NCBI GenBank assembly: GCA_020343655.1
Contig: CP070805.1
Span: 1,640,280 to 1,690,018 of the forward strand
Reading direction: 5' to 3'
Length of the DNA: 49,739 nt
From: Promethearchaeota archaeon
GTDB taxonomy: Archaea > Asgardarchaeota > Lokiarchaeia > Sigyniarchaeales > SOKP01
This document shows, piece after piece, positions 8,756 to 15,996 of this stretch. Every line of letters starts with the position of its first letter. The stretch's first letter is position 1. Position numbers and translations under genes: made by a program. The notes beneath the pieces were generated by a model. The model searched no databases and was not told where the DNA came from. It worked only from the letters and a program-made list of their open reading frames with translations.

Positions 8756-9391
8756 ATGCAGTTAGGAGAAAATCCATGGCTTTTAATAGGTTTAACATTT
8801 TTGGAATTATTGTTTGTTATAGTCCCTGCGTTAATCTCCAGCAGATTGGAGAAAAAGTCTTTTATAGATATAATGAAAGATATGGGATTTCAAAAAAATG
8901 AAGATCTTTTTCTAAAAATATTATCTGGATTAAGTCTTGGAATCTTATTTTTTTTTTTCGGTAATTATATCATTATTTTTTTCAGAGATTTTATTATAGG
9001 AAACCTATTTGGTGCCGAATTTGTCGAACAAGCTCAAGAAGGAGCTATTAGCACAGCACCTATCCAACCCACTATTATTCAATTAATTATTTTTGTAATT
9101 TTACAGATAATTGTAGTTGGGCCTTGTGAAGAAGCTTTTTTCAGAGGATTCCTTATTAAAAAGTTTAACACAAAAATAAAATTAATCTATTCAATTATTA
9201 TCTCATCTATCTGTTTTACTATTTATCATGTTCCTCCGTTTTTGGTACCTATAACAACGATTATTACTTTTTCTGGATATTATTTTACTTTCGGATTTCT
9301 ATTATCTCTCATTTTTGTATATTTCAATTATTCAATAATTCCATGTGCAGTTGCTCATTCTTGTTTTAATCTTTTACTATTTGTTTTATGA
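8756..9391 (+). CDS. CPBP family intramembrane metalloprotease
   Basis: A 211-residue membrane protein with about six to seven hydrophobic segments. All three signature motifs of the CPBP/Abi (CAAX protease-like) family are present: EExxxR at Glu125-Glu126-Arg130 (CEEAFFRGF), FxxxH ending at His158 (FTIYH) and HxxxN at His201-Asn205 (HSCFN). These residues bind the catalytic metal in the Rce1-like fold. The substrate is unknown. Prenyl-protein processing is possible in principle, since small GTPase genes are close by, but neither nearby GTPase ends in a CAAX motif. Confidence 0.88.
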   Translation: MQLGENPWLLIGLTFLELLFVIVPALISSRLEKKSFIDIMKDMGFQKNEDLFLKILSGLSLGILFFFFGNYIIIFFRDFIIGNLFGAEFVEQAQEGAISTAPIQPTIIQLIIFVILQIIVVGPCEEAFFRGFLIKKFNTKIKLIYSIIISSICFTIYHVPPFLVPITTIITFSGYYFTFGFLLSLIFVYFNYSIIPCAVAHSCFNLLLFVL

Positions 9392-9524
9392 AATTTTAAA
9401 TTAGACAAAAATTAATTAATATTAGGTATATTAATATTATAAACAAAAATTATATCTATTTTAATATTAAGGTTTAACCCTTCTAATTACTCATTCAGAG
9501 AAAACACCAAAATACTAAAAAATA

Positions 9525-10061
9525 TTGATTAGGTTGACACAATACGATTATACATTTAAAATGCTAATGTTGGGAGATGCTTCTGTAGGGAAAACATCCC
9601 TAACAATAAGATATATTTCGGGTTATTTTCAGGAGGACCTTAAATTAACTATAGGTGTTGATTTTTATTCCAAGACAACAACCTTTAAAGATAAAAAAGT
9701 AAAATTACAAATATGGGATTTTGGAGGAGAAGAAAGATTTCGATTCCTACTCTCACAATATTGTAAAGGTGCTAATGGTGCTTTTTTTTTGTATGATATT
9801 ACTAATCAAGTCTCATTAGATCATCTTCCCGATTGGACGCAAATAATTAGAGAACACGCAGGAGACATTCCTATAATGTTAATTGGATCAAAATTGGATT
9901 TAGATGAATTTAGAGCAGTTCCTCGTGATGATGGAATATTAGCTGCAAAAAAATATAATCTTGCTTCTTTTGTAGAATTATCTTCTAAAACGGGAGAGAA
10001 CGTGGAAGAAGCTTTTGATGTTATAACAGAGATTCTTTTTGAGAAATTTTCAAGTGAGTAG
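9525..10061 (+). CDS. Rab/Ras-like small GTPase
   Basis: A 178-residue small GTPase read from TTG 9525; TTG 9534 is an alternative. G1 is GDASVGKT (17-24), the switch I Thr is in LTIGVDF, G3 is WDFGGEERF (Asp65-Gly68), G4 is GSKLD (Ser122-Asp125) and G5 is SSK (153-155). The fold is the eukaryote-type Ras superfamily seen in Asgard genomes. The catalytic Gln of the usual DxxGQ is Glu here, and Asn of NKxD is Ser, which may change nucleotide turnover or affinity. No C-terminal cysteine for prenylation is present. Confidence 0.93.
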   Translation: MIRLTQYDYTFKMLMLGDASVGKTSLTIRYISGYFQEDLKLTIGVDFYSKTTTFKDKKVKLQIWDFGGEERFRFLLSQYCKGANGAFFLYDITNQVSLDHLPDWTQIIREHAGDIPIMLIGSKLDLDEFRAVPRDDGILAAKKYNLASFVELSSKTGENVEEAFDVITEILFEKFSSE

Positions 10062-10145
10062 ATAAAGAACCCTTGTTAATAGCTTTTTGAAGAGGATTTA
10101 TTAAAAATAAATATACATATTTAAAATGTTTAGTTCCATTACCAT

Positions 10146-10155
10146 ACTATAAAAG
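10146..10155 (+). promoter_or_regulatory. TATA box of the selenoprotein gene
   Basis: ACTATAAAAG is centred about 24 bases before ATG 10173, so transcription should start at or within a few bases of that ATG. This suggests a leaderless mRNA and supports ATG 10173 over GTG 10164. Confidence 0.5.
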
Positions 10156-10172
10156 ATTTTATCGTGGTTACA

Positions 10173-10706
10173 ATGGCAGATTCAAACGAGGAAGAACCTC
10201 CAAGACCTAAAGGATTACAATTAAATACAAAAGCACCCATAATAGATACTGTAGATATATACGATAATCCAATAAATTTTACTGATCTTCTCAAAGTTTA
10301 TGATGGGGTGTTAATAGACTTCTTTCGTGGAAATTGGTGAAACCATTGCAAAAAACACTTAAAGTTGTTGACTGATAACATCCAAGAGTTTGAAAGTCGA
10401 AAAATTAAATTAATCTCAATTGCAAGCGATAGTGTTAGACTCTTGAGGAAGTTTAAAGAAGAAAATAATTTTGTTGTTGACATGATATCTGATAGAGGTG
10501 CTATAATAGCGAAGGAATATGATGTTTACTGGTTTGCGCCCGGTGGAGGAAAAAATTATAAAATAAAACAAGCAGTACCCAGTAAATTTCTCATCAATAA
10601 GCAAAACCAAATTATTTGGAAATATATAGGAAAGGACAAAACAGATAGACCTTCAATAGAAATGATGACAAACATAATTGATAAAAATATAAAAAATCCC
10701 AAGTAA
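10173..10706 (+). CDS. selenocysteine-containing peroxiredoxin-like protein (AhpC/TSA family)
   Basis: The reading frame from ATG 10173 runs to TAA 10704-10706 and is interrupted only by TGA at 10338-10340. The context is FFRGNW-TGA-NHCKKHL, aligning the TGA with the catalytic Cys of the peroxiredoxin/thioredoxin-like FxRGxWCxxC motif. Reading it as Sec gives a 177-residue protein with U56-x-x-C59, and coding continues with clear family features (LISIASDS, DRGAIIAKEYDV, PSKFLINKQNQIIW). It would reduce peroxides with an electron donor such as thioredoxin. A nonsense mutation is the alternative, but frame and motif conservation on both sides argues for Sec. A structured 3' element follows the stop. 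Confidence 0.85.
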
Positions 10707-10768
10707 GAATGAATTGAGTGTAAAAAAAATGAGATACTCAAGGACAACCTTGTGTGGGTTTTGGGATT
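10695..10768 (+). promoter_or_regulatory. candidate SECIS element in the 3' end/3'UTR
   Basis: AATCCCAA at 10695-10702 is perfectly complementary to TTGGGATT at 10761-10768. Inside lies a hairpin CAAGG-ACAA-CCTTG (10739-10752) that extends with mismatches, preceded by ATGA at 10729-10732. An ATGA core plus adenines in the apical loop are hallmarks of eukaryote-like SECIS elements, which have been reported in Lokiarchaeota. The opposing GA of the core would have to be in GGGATT, which leaves an asymmetric stem, so the exact fold is uncertain. A T-rich terminator follows. Confidence 0.45.
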
Positions 10769-10770
10769 AC

Positions 10771-10787
10771 ATTTCTTTTTTCTTTTT
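10771..10787 (+). terminator. T-rich terminator after the selenoprotein gene
   Basis: Two T tracts (T6 and T5) separated by a C follow directly on the proposed 3' element, matching the archaeal terminator pattern. Confidence 0.4.
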
Positions 10788-10839
10788 ACCAATAAATAAA
10801 AATTGAAAATAATTCTTCTATCTAATTACTAAATCAAAA

Positions 10840-10986
10840 TTGAATAGGAAATGGTGGTTTTTGAATATACCACCGTCTGAACGTAGAGATTTGTTCCTTA
10901 ATAGATTATTTCCACATTTTTCGCAATTATACTTAGATAACATAAATTTAATTGGGACTTTTAGAGTATATAAAATAAAGAAGTAA
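10840..10986 (+). other. 48-codon ORF and hairpin of uncertain status between selenoprotein and histone genes
   Basis: A TTG-initiated frame of 48 codons ends at TAA 10984-10986 and reads like a protein end (PPSERRDLFLNRLFPHF, then LIGTFRVYKIKK). It resembles the last strands of a class I methyltransferase only loosely. An inverted repeat, ATGGTGGT and ACCACCGT (10851-10858 and 10869-10876), lies inside it. It may be a small gene, a gene fragment or chance; the rest of 10707-11072 shows nothing else. Confidence 0.25.
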
Positions 10987-11072
10987 AAGGATTTAATAAA
11001 AAATAGAAAAAAAAATATTTGGATAATGCTGGAAATATAAAAATCGCATAAAATTAAATCGTAATTAACGAT

Positions 11073-11279
11073 CTACACTAAATTAATAGCGATTTTCATA
11101 TCAGCAGCAGTAACTTTCTTTCTGCCGGAGTGTTTGGCAATATCAAGCGCACAGCCAGTTAAACTTTTTGCGTATTCTTCTAAATAATCCATTAATTTAT
11201 CAACTGCGGCTCGACTTACAATTTCAGCTCCAGCTTTCTTCATTAGAGCCCGTAAAGGACTCCATGCAAATGCGGCCAT
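11073..11279 (-). CDS. archaeal histone
   Basis: A 68-residue single histone-fold protein. The three helices and loops are clear: a short alpha1 (SPLRALMKKAG), the long alpha2 (SRAAVDKLMDYLEEYAKSLTGCALDIAKHSG) and alpha3 after RKKVTAADMKIAI. The DNA-contacting RKKVTAAD loop is conserved. Such proteins dimerise and wrap DNA as extended multimers. There are no long N- or C-terminal tails. The gene has its own promoter and a GGAGG ribosome-binding site nine bases before ATG 11279. Confidence 0.96.
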   Translation of the reverse strand: MAAFAWSPLRALMKKAGAEIVSRAAVDKLMDYLEEYAKSLTGCALDIAKHSGRKKVTAADMKIAINLV

Positions 11280-11288
11280 TTTTTTATT

Positions 11289-11330
11289 CCTCCACTAGTT
11301 TTTTAACTTTATTTTAATCTTTTTTATAAA
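11289..11330 (-). promoter_or_regulatory. histone gene promoter and ribosome binding site
   Basis: On the minus strand a TTTATAAA TATA box (11330-11323) lies about 45-50 bases before the ATG, and GGAGG (11293-11289) lies nine bases before it. The predicted transcript has a leader of about 20 bases containing the Shine-Dalgarno sequence. Confidence 0.55.
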
Positions 11331-11339
11331 TTGTATTTA

Positions 11340-11790
11340 AATTTAATTTAGTAATTCTTATATTTAAATGTGTTGTTTGATCTTCAATAATCCGATAAAT
11401 CTGATCAATCAAATATGGTCGACAAAAAAAAATAATGAAAAAAATCGATTAATTTTTTATTAGTTAATTCAGTTAATAAGAAATGATCAATGTTTGATTT
11501 CGAATGATGCTGTTGTAAAAAGAAGTTTGTGAACTTTGTTATACTTGGGGGTAATTTATTGCCCATTTTATAGAGAATCTCATAGAAGATAAATTATCGA
11601 AGTATCAATCATTAAAGATTTTTACAGAATAACAATTTTGATGCAAATTTTAAAACTTTTCTCAAATAACAATACTATATAAATATATTCTATTTACACT
11701 AATTTAAAAGTTAGGGAATCTCCTTAATAATTCTCTTACATTTTACTTTATTTAGATTTAAATGTTTATCTAAAATTGGAGAATTAAAAA
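11340..11790 (+). other. intergenic region between histone and phosphoesterase genes
   Basis: About 450 AT-rich bases without a convincing gene. It contains a hairpin GGGTAA-TTTA-TTGCCC at 11549-11564 with one G-T pair and a TATATAAATAT promoter element near 11677, roughly 115 bases before the ATG at 11791. No tRNA T-arm or other RNA signature was seen. The distance between promoter and start would allow a long leader. Confidence 0.35.
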
Positions 11791-12855
11791 ATGGGTGTAA
11801 CTAATCCTAAAATTTTAGTAGTTTCAGACAACCACTTAGGTTCCTTGGATAGTGAGAAGGATTTATTTATTCAATTTTTAAGAAAAATTAATAATGGAGA
11901 GTTCGGAAATGAATTACAAGCTCTTATAATATTAGGAGATTTTATTGATTTATGTACAGATATTCCTGAAACTCTCTTAAAAAGAGAAAAAATCCAAGAA
12001 ATTCTCACACTATTAATTCAAATTAAAAACAAATTGAGCATAATTTTACTTCTTGGAAATCATGAAGTTCCTGTTACCGGAGATTATGACGAGAAATTTC
12101 AACGGCGAAAAGAAAAATTTTTAATCAAGTTTGAAAACAGCAATATTAGTGAATTGTTTGATAATGGTTCTATTGGTCAATACATAATATTAAAAAAGTG
12201 GAACAACGAGGACATGCTCTTATTATACGATTCACGCAATCAAATTGAAAAAAATCCGATTAATAAAGTAAGAATTGAGGGGCTTGATTTAGATAGCAAT
12301 TATATGTGTTTAATGACACATGGATATCAGTTTGAAAGTGATATTTATCGATTTTTCGTAGGGCAAGTATGGAAATCTATGATTTCTTCTAATAATTTTG
12401 AAATAAAAGAAACTTTCGATTATTTCTGGAATGAGATAATTAAGAATGGTAGAAAAATCAAACCCATTACATTTGGACAAATGAAACAAGAATTAGCAAC
12501 ACTAAAAAATATGCCTATAGAATCAATAGATGCACTTTTTTCAGAATTAACTAATTTGGAATTTAAATTAATTAAAGCGAACGCGCGAATAATGAAGAAA
12601 TGGGAACGTGCAAAAAAACTAGATTATTATTTAGAGGAAATACAAGAGTTCTTAGAGGATGATATTTTCTCAAAAGTTAATCATTTAATATATGGTCATT
12701 CACATAATAAGGGAGTGTACAATGGAACGATAAATGGACATCCAATAGAAATTGTAAACGATGGTTCTTGGCAGCACATCAAGCCATCTTATGTAGAGAT
12801 TCATTATAAAGGAATATTAAATTTAAGAACTGTTCTTAGTAATGTGAATTCTTAA
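11791..12855 (+). CDS. calcineurin-like metallophosphoesterase
   Basis: A 354-residue protein carrying the metallophosphoesterase motifs in order: VSDNHLG (DxH), LGDFIDL (GDxxD), LGNHEVP (GNHE), LMTHGYQ and YGHSHNKG (GHxH). These bind two metal ions and act on phosphomono- or diesters. A helical insertion of about 120 residues between the last two motifs (from VGQVWKSMISSN to EFLEDDIFSK) is unusual and may define substrate choice. The substrate is not known. No operon partner is evident; a decayed gene on the other strand follows. Confidence 0.9.
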   Translation: MGVTNPKILVVSDNHLGSLDSEKDLFIQFLRKINNGEFGNELQALIILGDFIDLCTDIPETLLKREKIQEILTLLIQIKNKLSIILLLGNHEVPVTGDYDEKFQRRKEKFLIKFENSNISELFDNGSIGQYIILKKWNNEDMLLLYDSRNQIEKNPINKVRIEGLDLDSNYMCLMTHGYQFESDIYRFFVGQVWKSMISSNNFEIKETFDYFWNEIIKNGRKIKPITFGQMKQELATLKNMPIESIDALFSELTNLEFKLIKANARIMKKWERAKKLDYYLEEIQEFLEDDIFSKVNHLIYGHSHNKGVYNGTINGHPIEIVNDGSWQHIKPSYVEIHYKGILNLRTVLSNVNS

Positions 12856-12897
12856 TAACTTTGTTAAAAGGAAATAAAATTCTCTATATTATCAAAT

Positions 12898-13074
12898 CTA
12901 TTTTCGGTTCTTTTTTCTCCCCATAGAAAAACTTGGTTGGCCAATTTCTTCAATAATCTTAAAAACAAATGAATCTGGTTTTATCCAAATAGTCATAAAC
13001 TGAATCTGGAGTTATTTTCGGTTCATAATCAGGATATAATTCTTTATCGTTCAAAGTATATTCAACATCGAATT
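12898..13074 (-). pseudogene. decayed gene remnant
   Basis: The minus strand encodes NDKELYPDYEPKITPDSVYDYLDK and then, in another frame, PDSFVFKIIEEIGQPSFSM ending at a stop at 12900-12898. A single frameshift near 12988 joins them. A stop immediately upstream and the lack of any start codon with a signal argue that only the end of a gene survives. The protein family is not recognisable. This accounts for most of the 310-base space between the phosphoesterase and the second GTPase. Confidence 0.4.
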
Positions 13075-13165
13075 ATATTAAAATGTTCAAAATTTATAAA
13101 TCCAAACTTTTATTTTTAATTATTAAGTTTAAATTTTTTTAACAATACAATAAACTATTATTCTC

Positions 13166-13774
13166 ATGGCTGAAAAAATAACTCGTCTTTCTAACATGGA
13201 AGAAAAAGGTAGACCGGTTTACATCTTCAAAATATGCATTTTAGGGCAAGAGAGAGTTGGGAAAACGTGTATCGCGAAAAGATTATGTTTTAACACATTC
13301 GATGTACACACAAAAGAAACATTAGGAATCGAATTCTATACAAAAGATATTCCTATCATCGTTGATGGACAAGACAAATTTGTTAGAATTAGTATTTGGG
13401 ATTTTGGTGGACGAGAACAATTCAAAAAATTGTTTCCATATTACATAAATGGTGCTAATGGGATTTTCATGGTATTTAATCTTGTAGATCTTCAAACTTT
13501 ATTAAGATTAGACTGGTGGTATGAGAAATTAATGGAGTATGGACAATCAAATACGCCGCGTATGATAATAGGCGCAAAAAACGATCTTGTTAAAATTGCT
13601 GATGAAAAGGCTAGAGTTGATGATTTAGTTATTAAAAGGTTTAAGGAAAGACATAATGAAACTGATTTTCATAGGACTTCTTCCAAGGAGAATTATAATA
13701 TTGAACTAATTTTTCAAGAACTTGTTGATAAAATATTGAAGAAGAATACATTGGATTACGATCGATTGCCATAA
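13166..13774 (+). CDS. Rab/Ras-like small GTPase
   Basis: A 202-residue small GTPase. G1 is GQERVGKT (27-34), switch I is KETLGIEFY, G3 is WDFGGREQF (Asp79-Gly82), and G4 is GAKND (Ala137-Asp140). A TSSKEN segment serves as G5. The Gln that normally follows DxxG is Arg here and the Asn of NKxD is Ala, deviations that go further than in the GTPase at 9.5 kb. A TATA-like TTTATAAA at 13094-13101 lies about 65 bases upstream. The two GTPases are similar enough to be paralogues of one Asgard subfamily. Confidence 0.92.
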   Translation: MAEKITRLSNMEEKGRPVYIFKICILGQERVGKTCIAKRLCFNTFDVHTKETLGIEFYTKDIPIIVDGQDKFVRISIWDFGGREQFKKLFPYYINGANGIFMVFNLVDLQTLLRLDWWYEKLMEYGQSNTPRMIIGAKNDLVKIADEKARVDDLVIKRFKERHNETDFHRTSSKENYNIELIFQELVDKILKKNTLDYDRLP

Positions 13775-13847
13775 AGAAGATTATCGACCAATTTTTAAAA
13801 GATCTCTTTTTTATATCATATATAGCATCAATCTGGAGATTTTAAGC

Positions 13848-14930
13848 ATGGTTAATATTTTTCATGAAATAGATGGAGATCTCTCAATTTTAAATAAAAA
13901 AACAATTGGCATAATTGGTTACGGAAATCAAGGGAGAGCTCAAGCTCTTAACTTAAGAGATTCAGGTGTAAATGTAATTGTAGGAAATATTGAAGATGAT
14001 TATAGGAAGATTGCTTTAAAAGATAACTTTCCCGTTTATTCAATTAAAGAAGCTACTAAAAAATCAGATATTATATTTATATTAATCCCAGATGAGATAA
14101 TGAATAAGACTTTTAAGAAAGAAATTAGTCCTTATCTGAACCATAAATCCGTTCTTGTTTTTGCCAGTGGCTATAATATTGGTTTTAACCTATTGAAACC
14201 CCCCGAAAATGCAGATGTAATATTGATCGCACCTAGAATGATAGGCGTTGGAGTGCGAGAGAATTTTCTTAAAGATGAAGGATTTTTTAGTTTTATTGCA
14301 ATTGAACAAGATGTTTCTGGGCAGGCAAAAGAGATCCTACTCGCCCTAGCTAAAGGGATAGGAACCTTAAAAAAAGGAGCTATAATGATAACTTTCAAGC
14401 AAGAAGCCGAATTAGATTTATTTAATGAACAAGCATTTGGACCCGCGTTTGGAAGAGTATTATTATCAAGTATTTATACTTTAATCGATGCGGGATACCC
14501 TCCGGAGGCAGTGCTTATTGAAATGTATCTGAGTAATGAAATGTCCTATACCTACAAAAAAATGGCAGATGTTGGTTTAATTAAACAATTAGATTTTCAT
14601 TCTCAAACAAGCCAATATGGGGCTATGAGTCGAGGTATAAGATTTAGGAAACTCCCTCTTAAGGATAAGATGATGGAAATCTTAAAAGAAATTCAAAATG
14701 GTGAATTTACTAAAGAGTGGGAAAAGAAAATAACAAAAATGAAATTTAAGATGATAAAGTATTTCGCAACTAAACAAAAGATTAATAAATTAGAAAAGCA
14801 AGTAAGAAAAAATCTCAAATTAAAATTTTATGATATTTATGAAGAAGAATCCCTAACTGAAGCAGAACTTACCGAGTTTAAAAAAAAAAATTCAGATGAA
14901 TTTAAATTGTTTGAAGAATATTTTGAATAA
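13848..14930 (+). CDS. ketol-acid reductoisomerase-like protein (divergent IlvC)
   Basis: A 360-residue protein with the Rossmann motif GIIGYGNQGRAQALNLRDSG (residues 21-40) and the knotted C-terminal domain of class I IlvC. DLFNEQ provides Asp190 and Glu194, and EMYLSNEM and HSQTSQYG give the other acidic residues and the Ser near 252. The highly conserved PKGPGHxVR loop is replaced by APRMIGVGVRENF, losing Lys and the catalytic His. The reaction of true KARI, alkyl migration plus NADPH reduction in branched-chain amino acid synthesis, may thus be altered. No other ilv or leu gene is nearby. Confidence 0.82.
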   Translation: MVNIFHEIDGDLSILNKKTIGIIGYGNQGRAQALNLRDSGVNVIVGNIEDDYRKIALKDNFPVYSIKEATKKSDIIFILIPDEIMNKTFKKEISPYLNHKSVLVFASGYNIGFNLLKPPENADVILIAPRMIGVGVRENFLKDEGFFSFIAIEQDVSGQAKEILLALAKGIGTLKKGAIMITFKQEAELDLFNEQAFGPAFGRVLLSSIYTLIDAGYPPEAVLIEMYLSNEMSYTYKKMADVGLIKQLDFHSQTSQYGAMSRGIRFRKLPLKDKMMEILKEIQNGEFTKEWEKKITKMKFKMIKYFATKQKINKLEKQVRKNLKLKFYDIYEEESLTEAELTEFKKKNSDEFKLFEEYFE

Positions 14931-14940
14931 TCTCTGTTTT

Positions 14941-15918
14941 TTATATAAGGATAATAACTACTCCAAAAATAGTCAAAACTACACCAACAACCCCAAACTT
15001 AGAAATTTTTTCCTTATTTACAAAGTAAGTCAAGGGAAGAGCAAATAGAGGACTGGCACTGGCAATTAATGAAACAACATTTGCTCCTGCGATATGTACA
15101 GATTCAGTATATAGATATGCACCTAATGAAGTGCCGATTATTGAAGCAATTAATAATATAATCAATGAACGCAGGGATTTCTTTTGACTCGGGGGATTTT
15201 CTTTTCTTTTCATCAAATGATTTTCTCTCAACACCATTGAACCCAAAATCAAAAAAGCAAAGGGAAACCTAATTACATTTCCTATTATGGAACTTAATTC
15301 TTTCGTATGAATTATCTGATCTATTTGAATAGTAGCAAATTCAATTATTACTGCACCAATAGCCCATCCTAGAGATGCAGTAATACAAAAACCTATTGCT
15401 TTTATAATATCTTTGTTAAAAATTTCTTGAATTCTGAATTTTATAGAGCGTTTTAAGACAGAATTTCTTTCAAGTTTCGAATTCTCAGAATTTATTTTAG
15501 ATTTTCCAATTGTAGTTATTCCAATGCTAATTAGAATTAAAGAAAAAACTAAATTAAGTTTAAATGGTCGGTTTAGAAAAATTAGAGACAACATGAATGT
15601 AAAAAGAGGAAATGTCATCGAAATCGCCAGAGCGATGGTAGTTCCTAGCTCTTTTTGAGCAGAAAAATAAGCAGTATCCCCTATCACTTGACCAAAGATA
15701 AAACTTATAATTAAAATTAACCATAATTCCCAAGGGATGATCAGGACAAGATTTAATTGATTTAAAATTAGAGCTATAAATATGAATGTTAAAGTGCCTA
15801 TTCCTGTTCTAAAGAAATTGATAAAAGTTGGACTCACTTCGTGCTCTGTTTTACGAAAAATAACATTAGATCCAACAAATGTCAGCACAGCAAAAATTGC
15901 GATAAGTTCTCCTAGCAT
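14941..15918 (-). CDS. EamA/DMT family transporter
   Basis: A 325-residue inner-membrane protein with ten predicted membrane segments arranged as two EamA repeats (about 1-140 and 170-325). The central hydrophilic linker is around residues 140-165 with a second at 225-245. EamA proteins export or exchange metabolites such as amino acids or sugars; the substrate here is not predictable. It converges with the KARI-like gene with a ten-base gap. It is probably transcribed alone. Confidence 0.88.
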   Translation of the reverse strand: MLGELIAIFAVLTFVGSNVIFRKTEHEVSPTFINFFRTGIGTLTFIFIALILNQLNLVLIIPWELWLILIISFIFGQVIGDTAYFSAQKELGTTIALAISMTFPLFTFMLSLIFLNRPFKLNLVFSLILISIGITTIGKSKINSENSKLERNSVLKRSIKFRIQEIFNKDIIKAIGFCITASLGWAIGAVIIEFATIQIDQIIHTKELSSIIGNVIRFPFAFLILGSMVLRENHLMKRKENPPSQKKSLRSLIILLIASIIGTSLGAYLYTESVHIAGANVVSLIASASPLFALPLTYFVNKEKISKFGVVGVVLTIFGVVIILI

Positions 15919-15996
15919 TGAATAAGTAAATTAAAGAATGCATTTATTGTTTTTTATTATAATTCCCTTAAGTGTGAAAATTAATAAAGATAAGAA

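Noticed and set aside
11340-11790. Possible tRNA or C/D box RNA in the longest gap
   Set aside because: No T-arm GTTCRA sequence, no acceptor pairing, and only a partial C-box-like ATGATGC without a matching D box.
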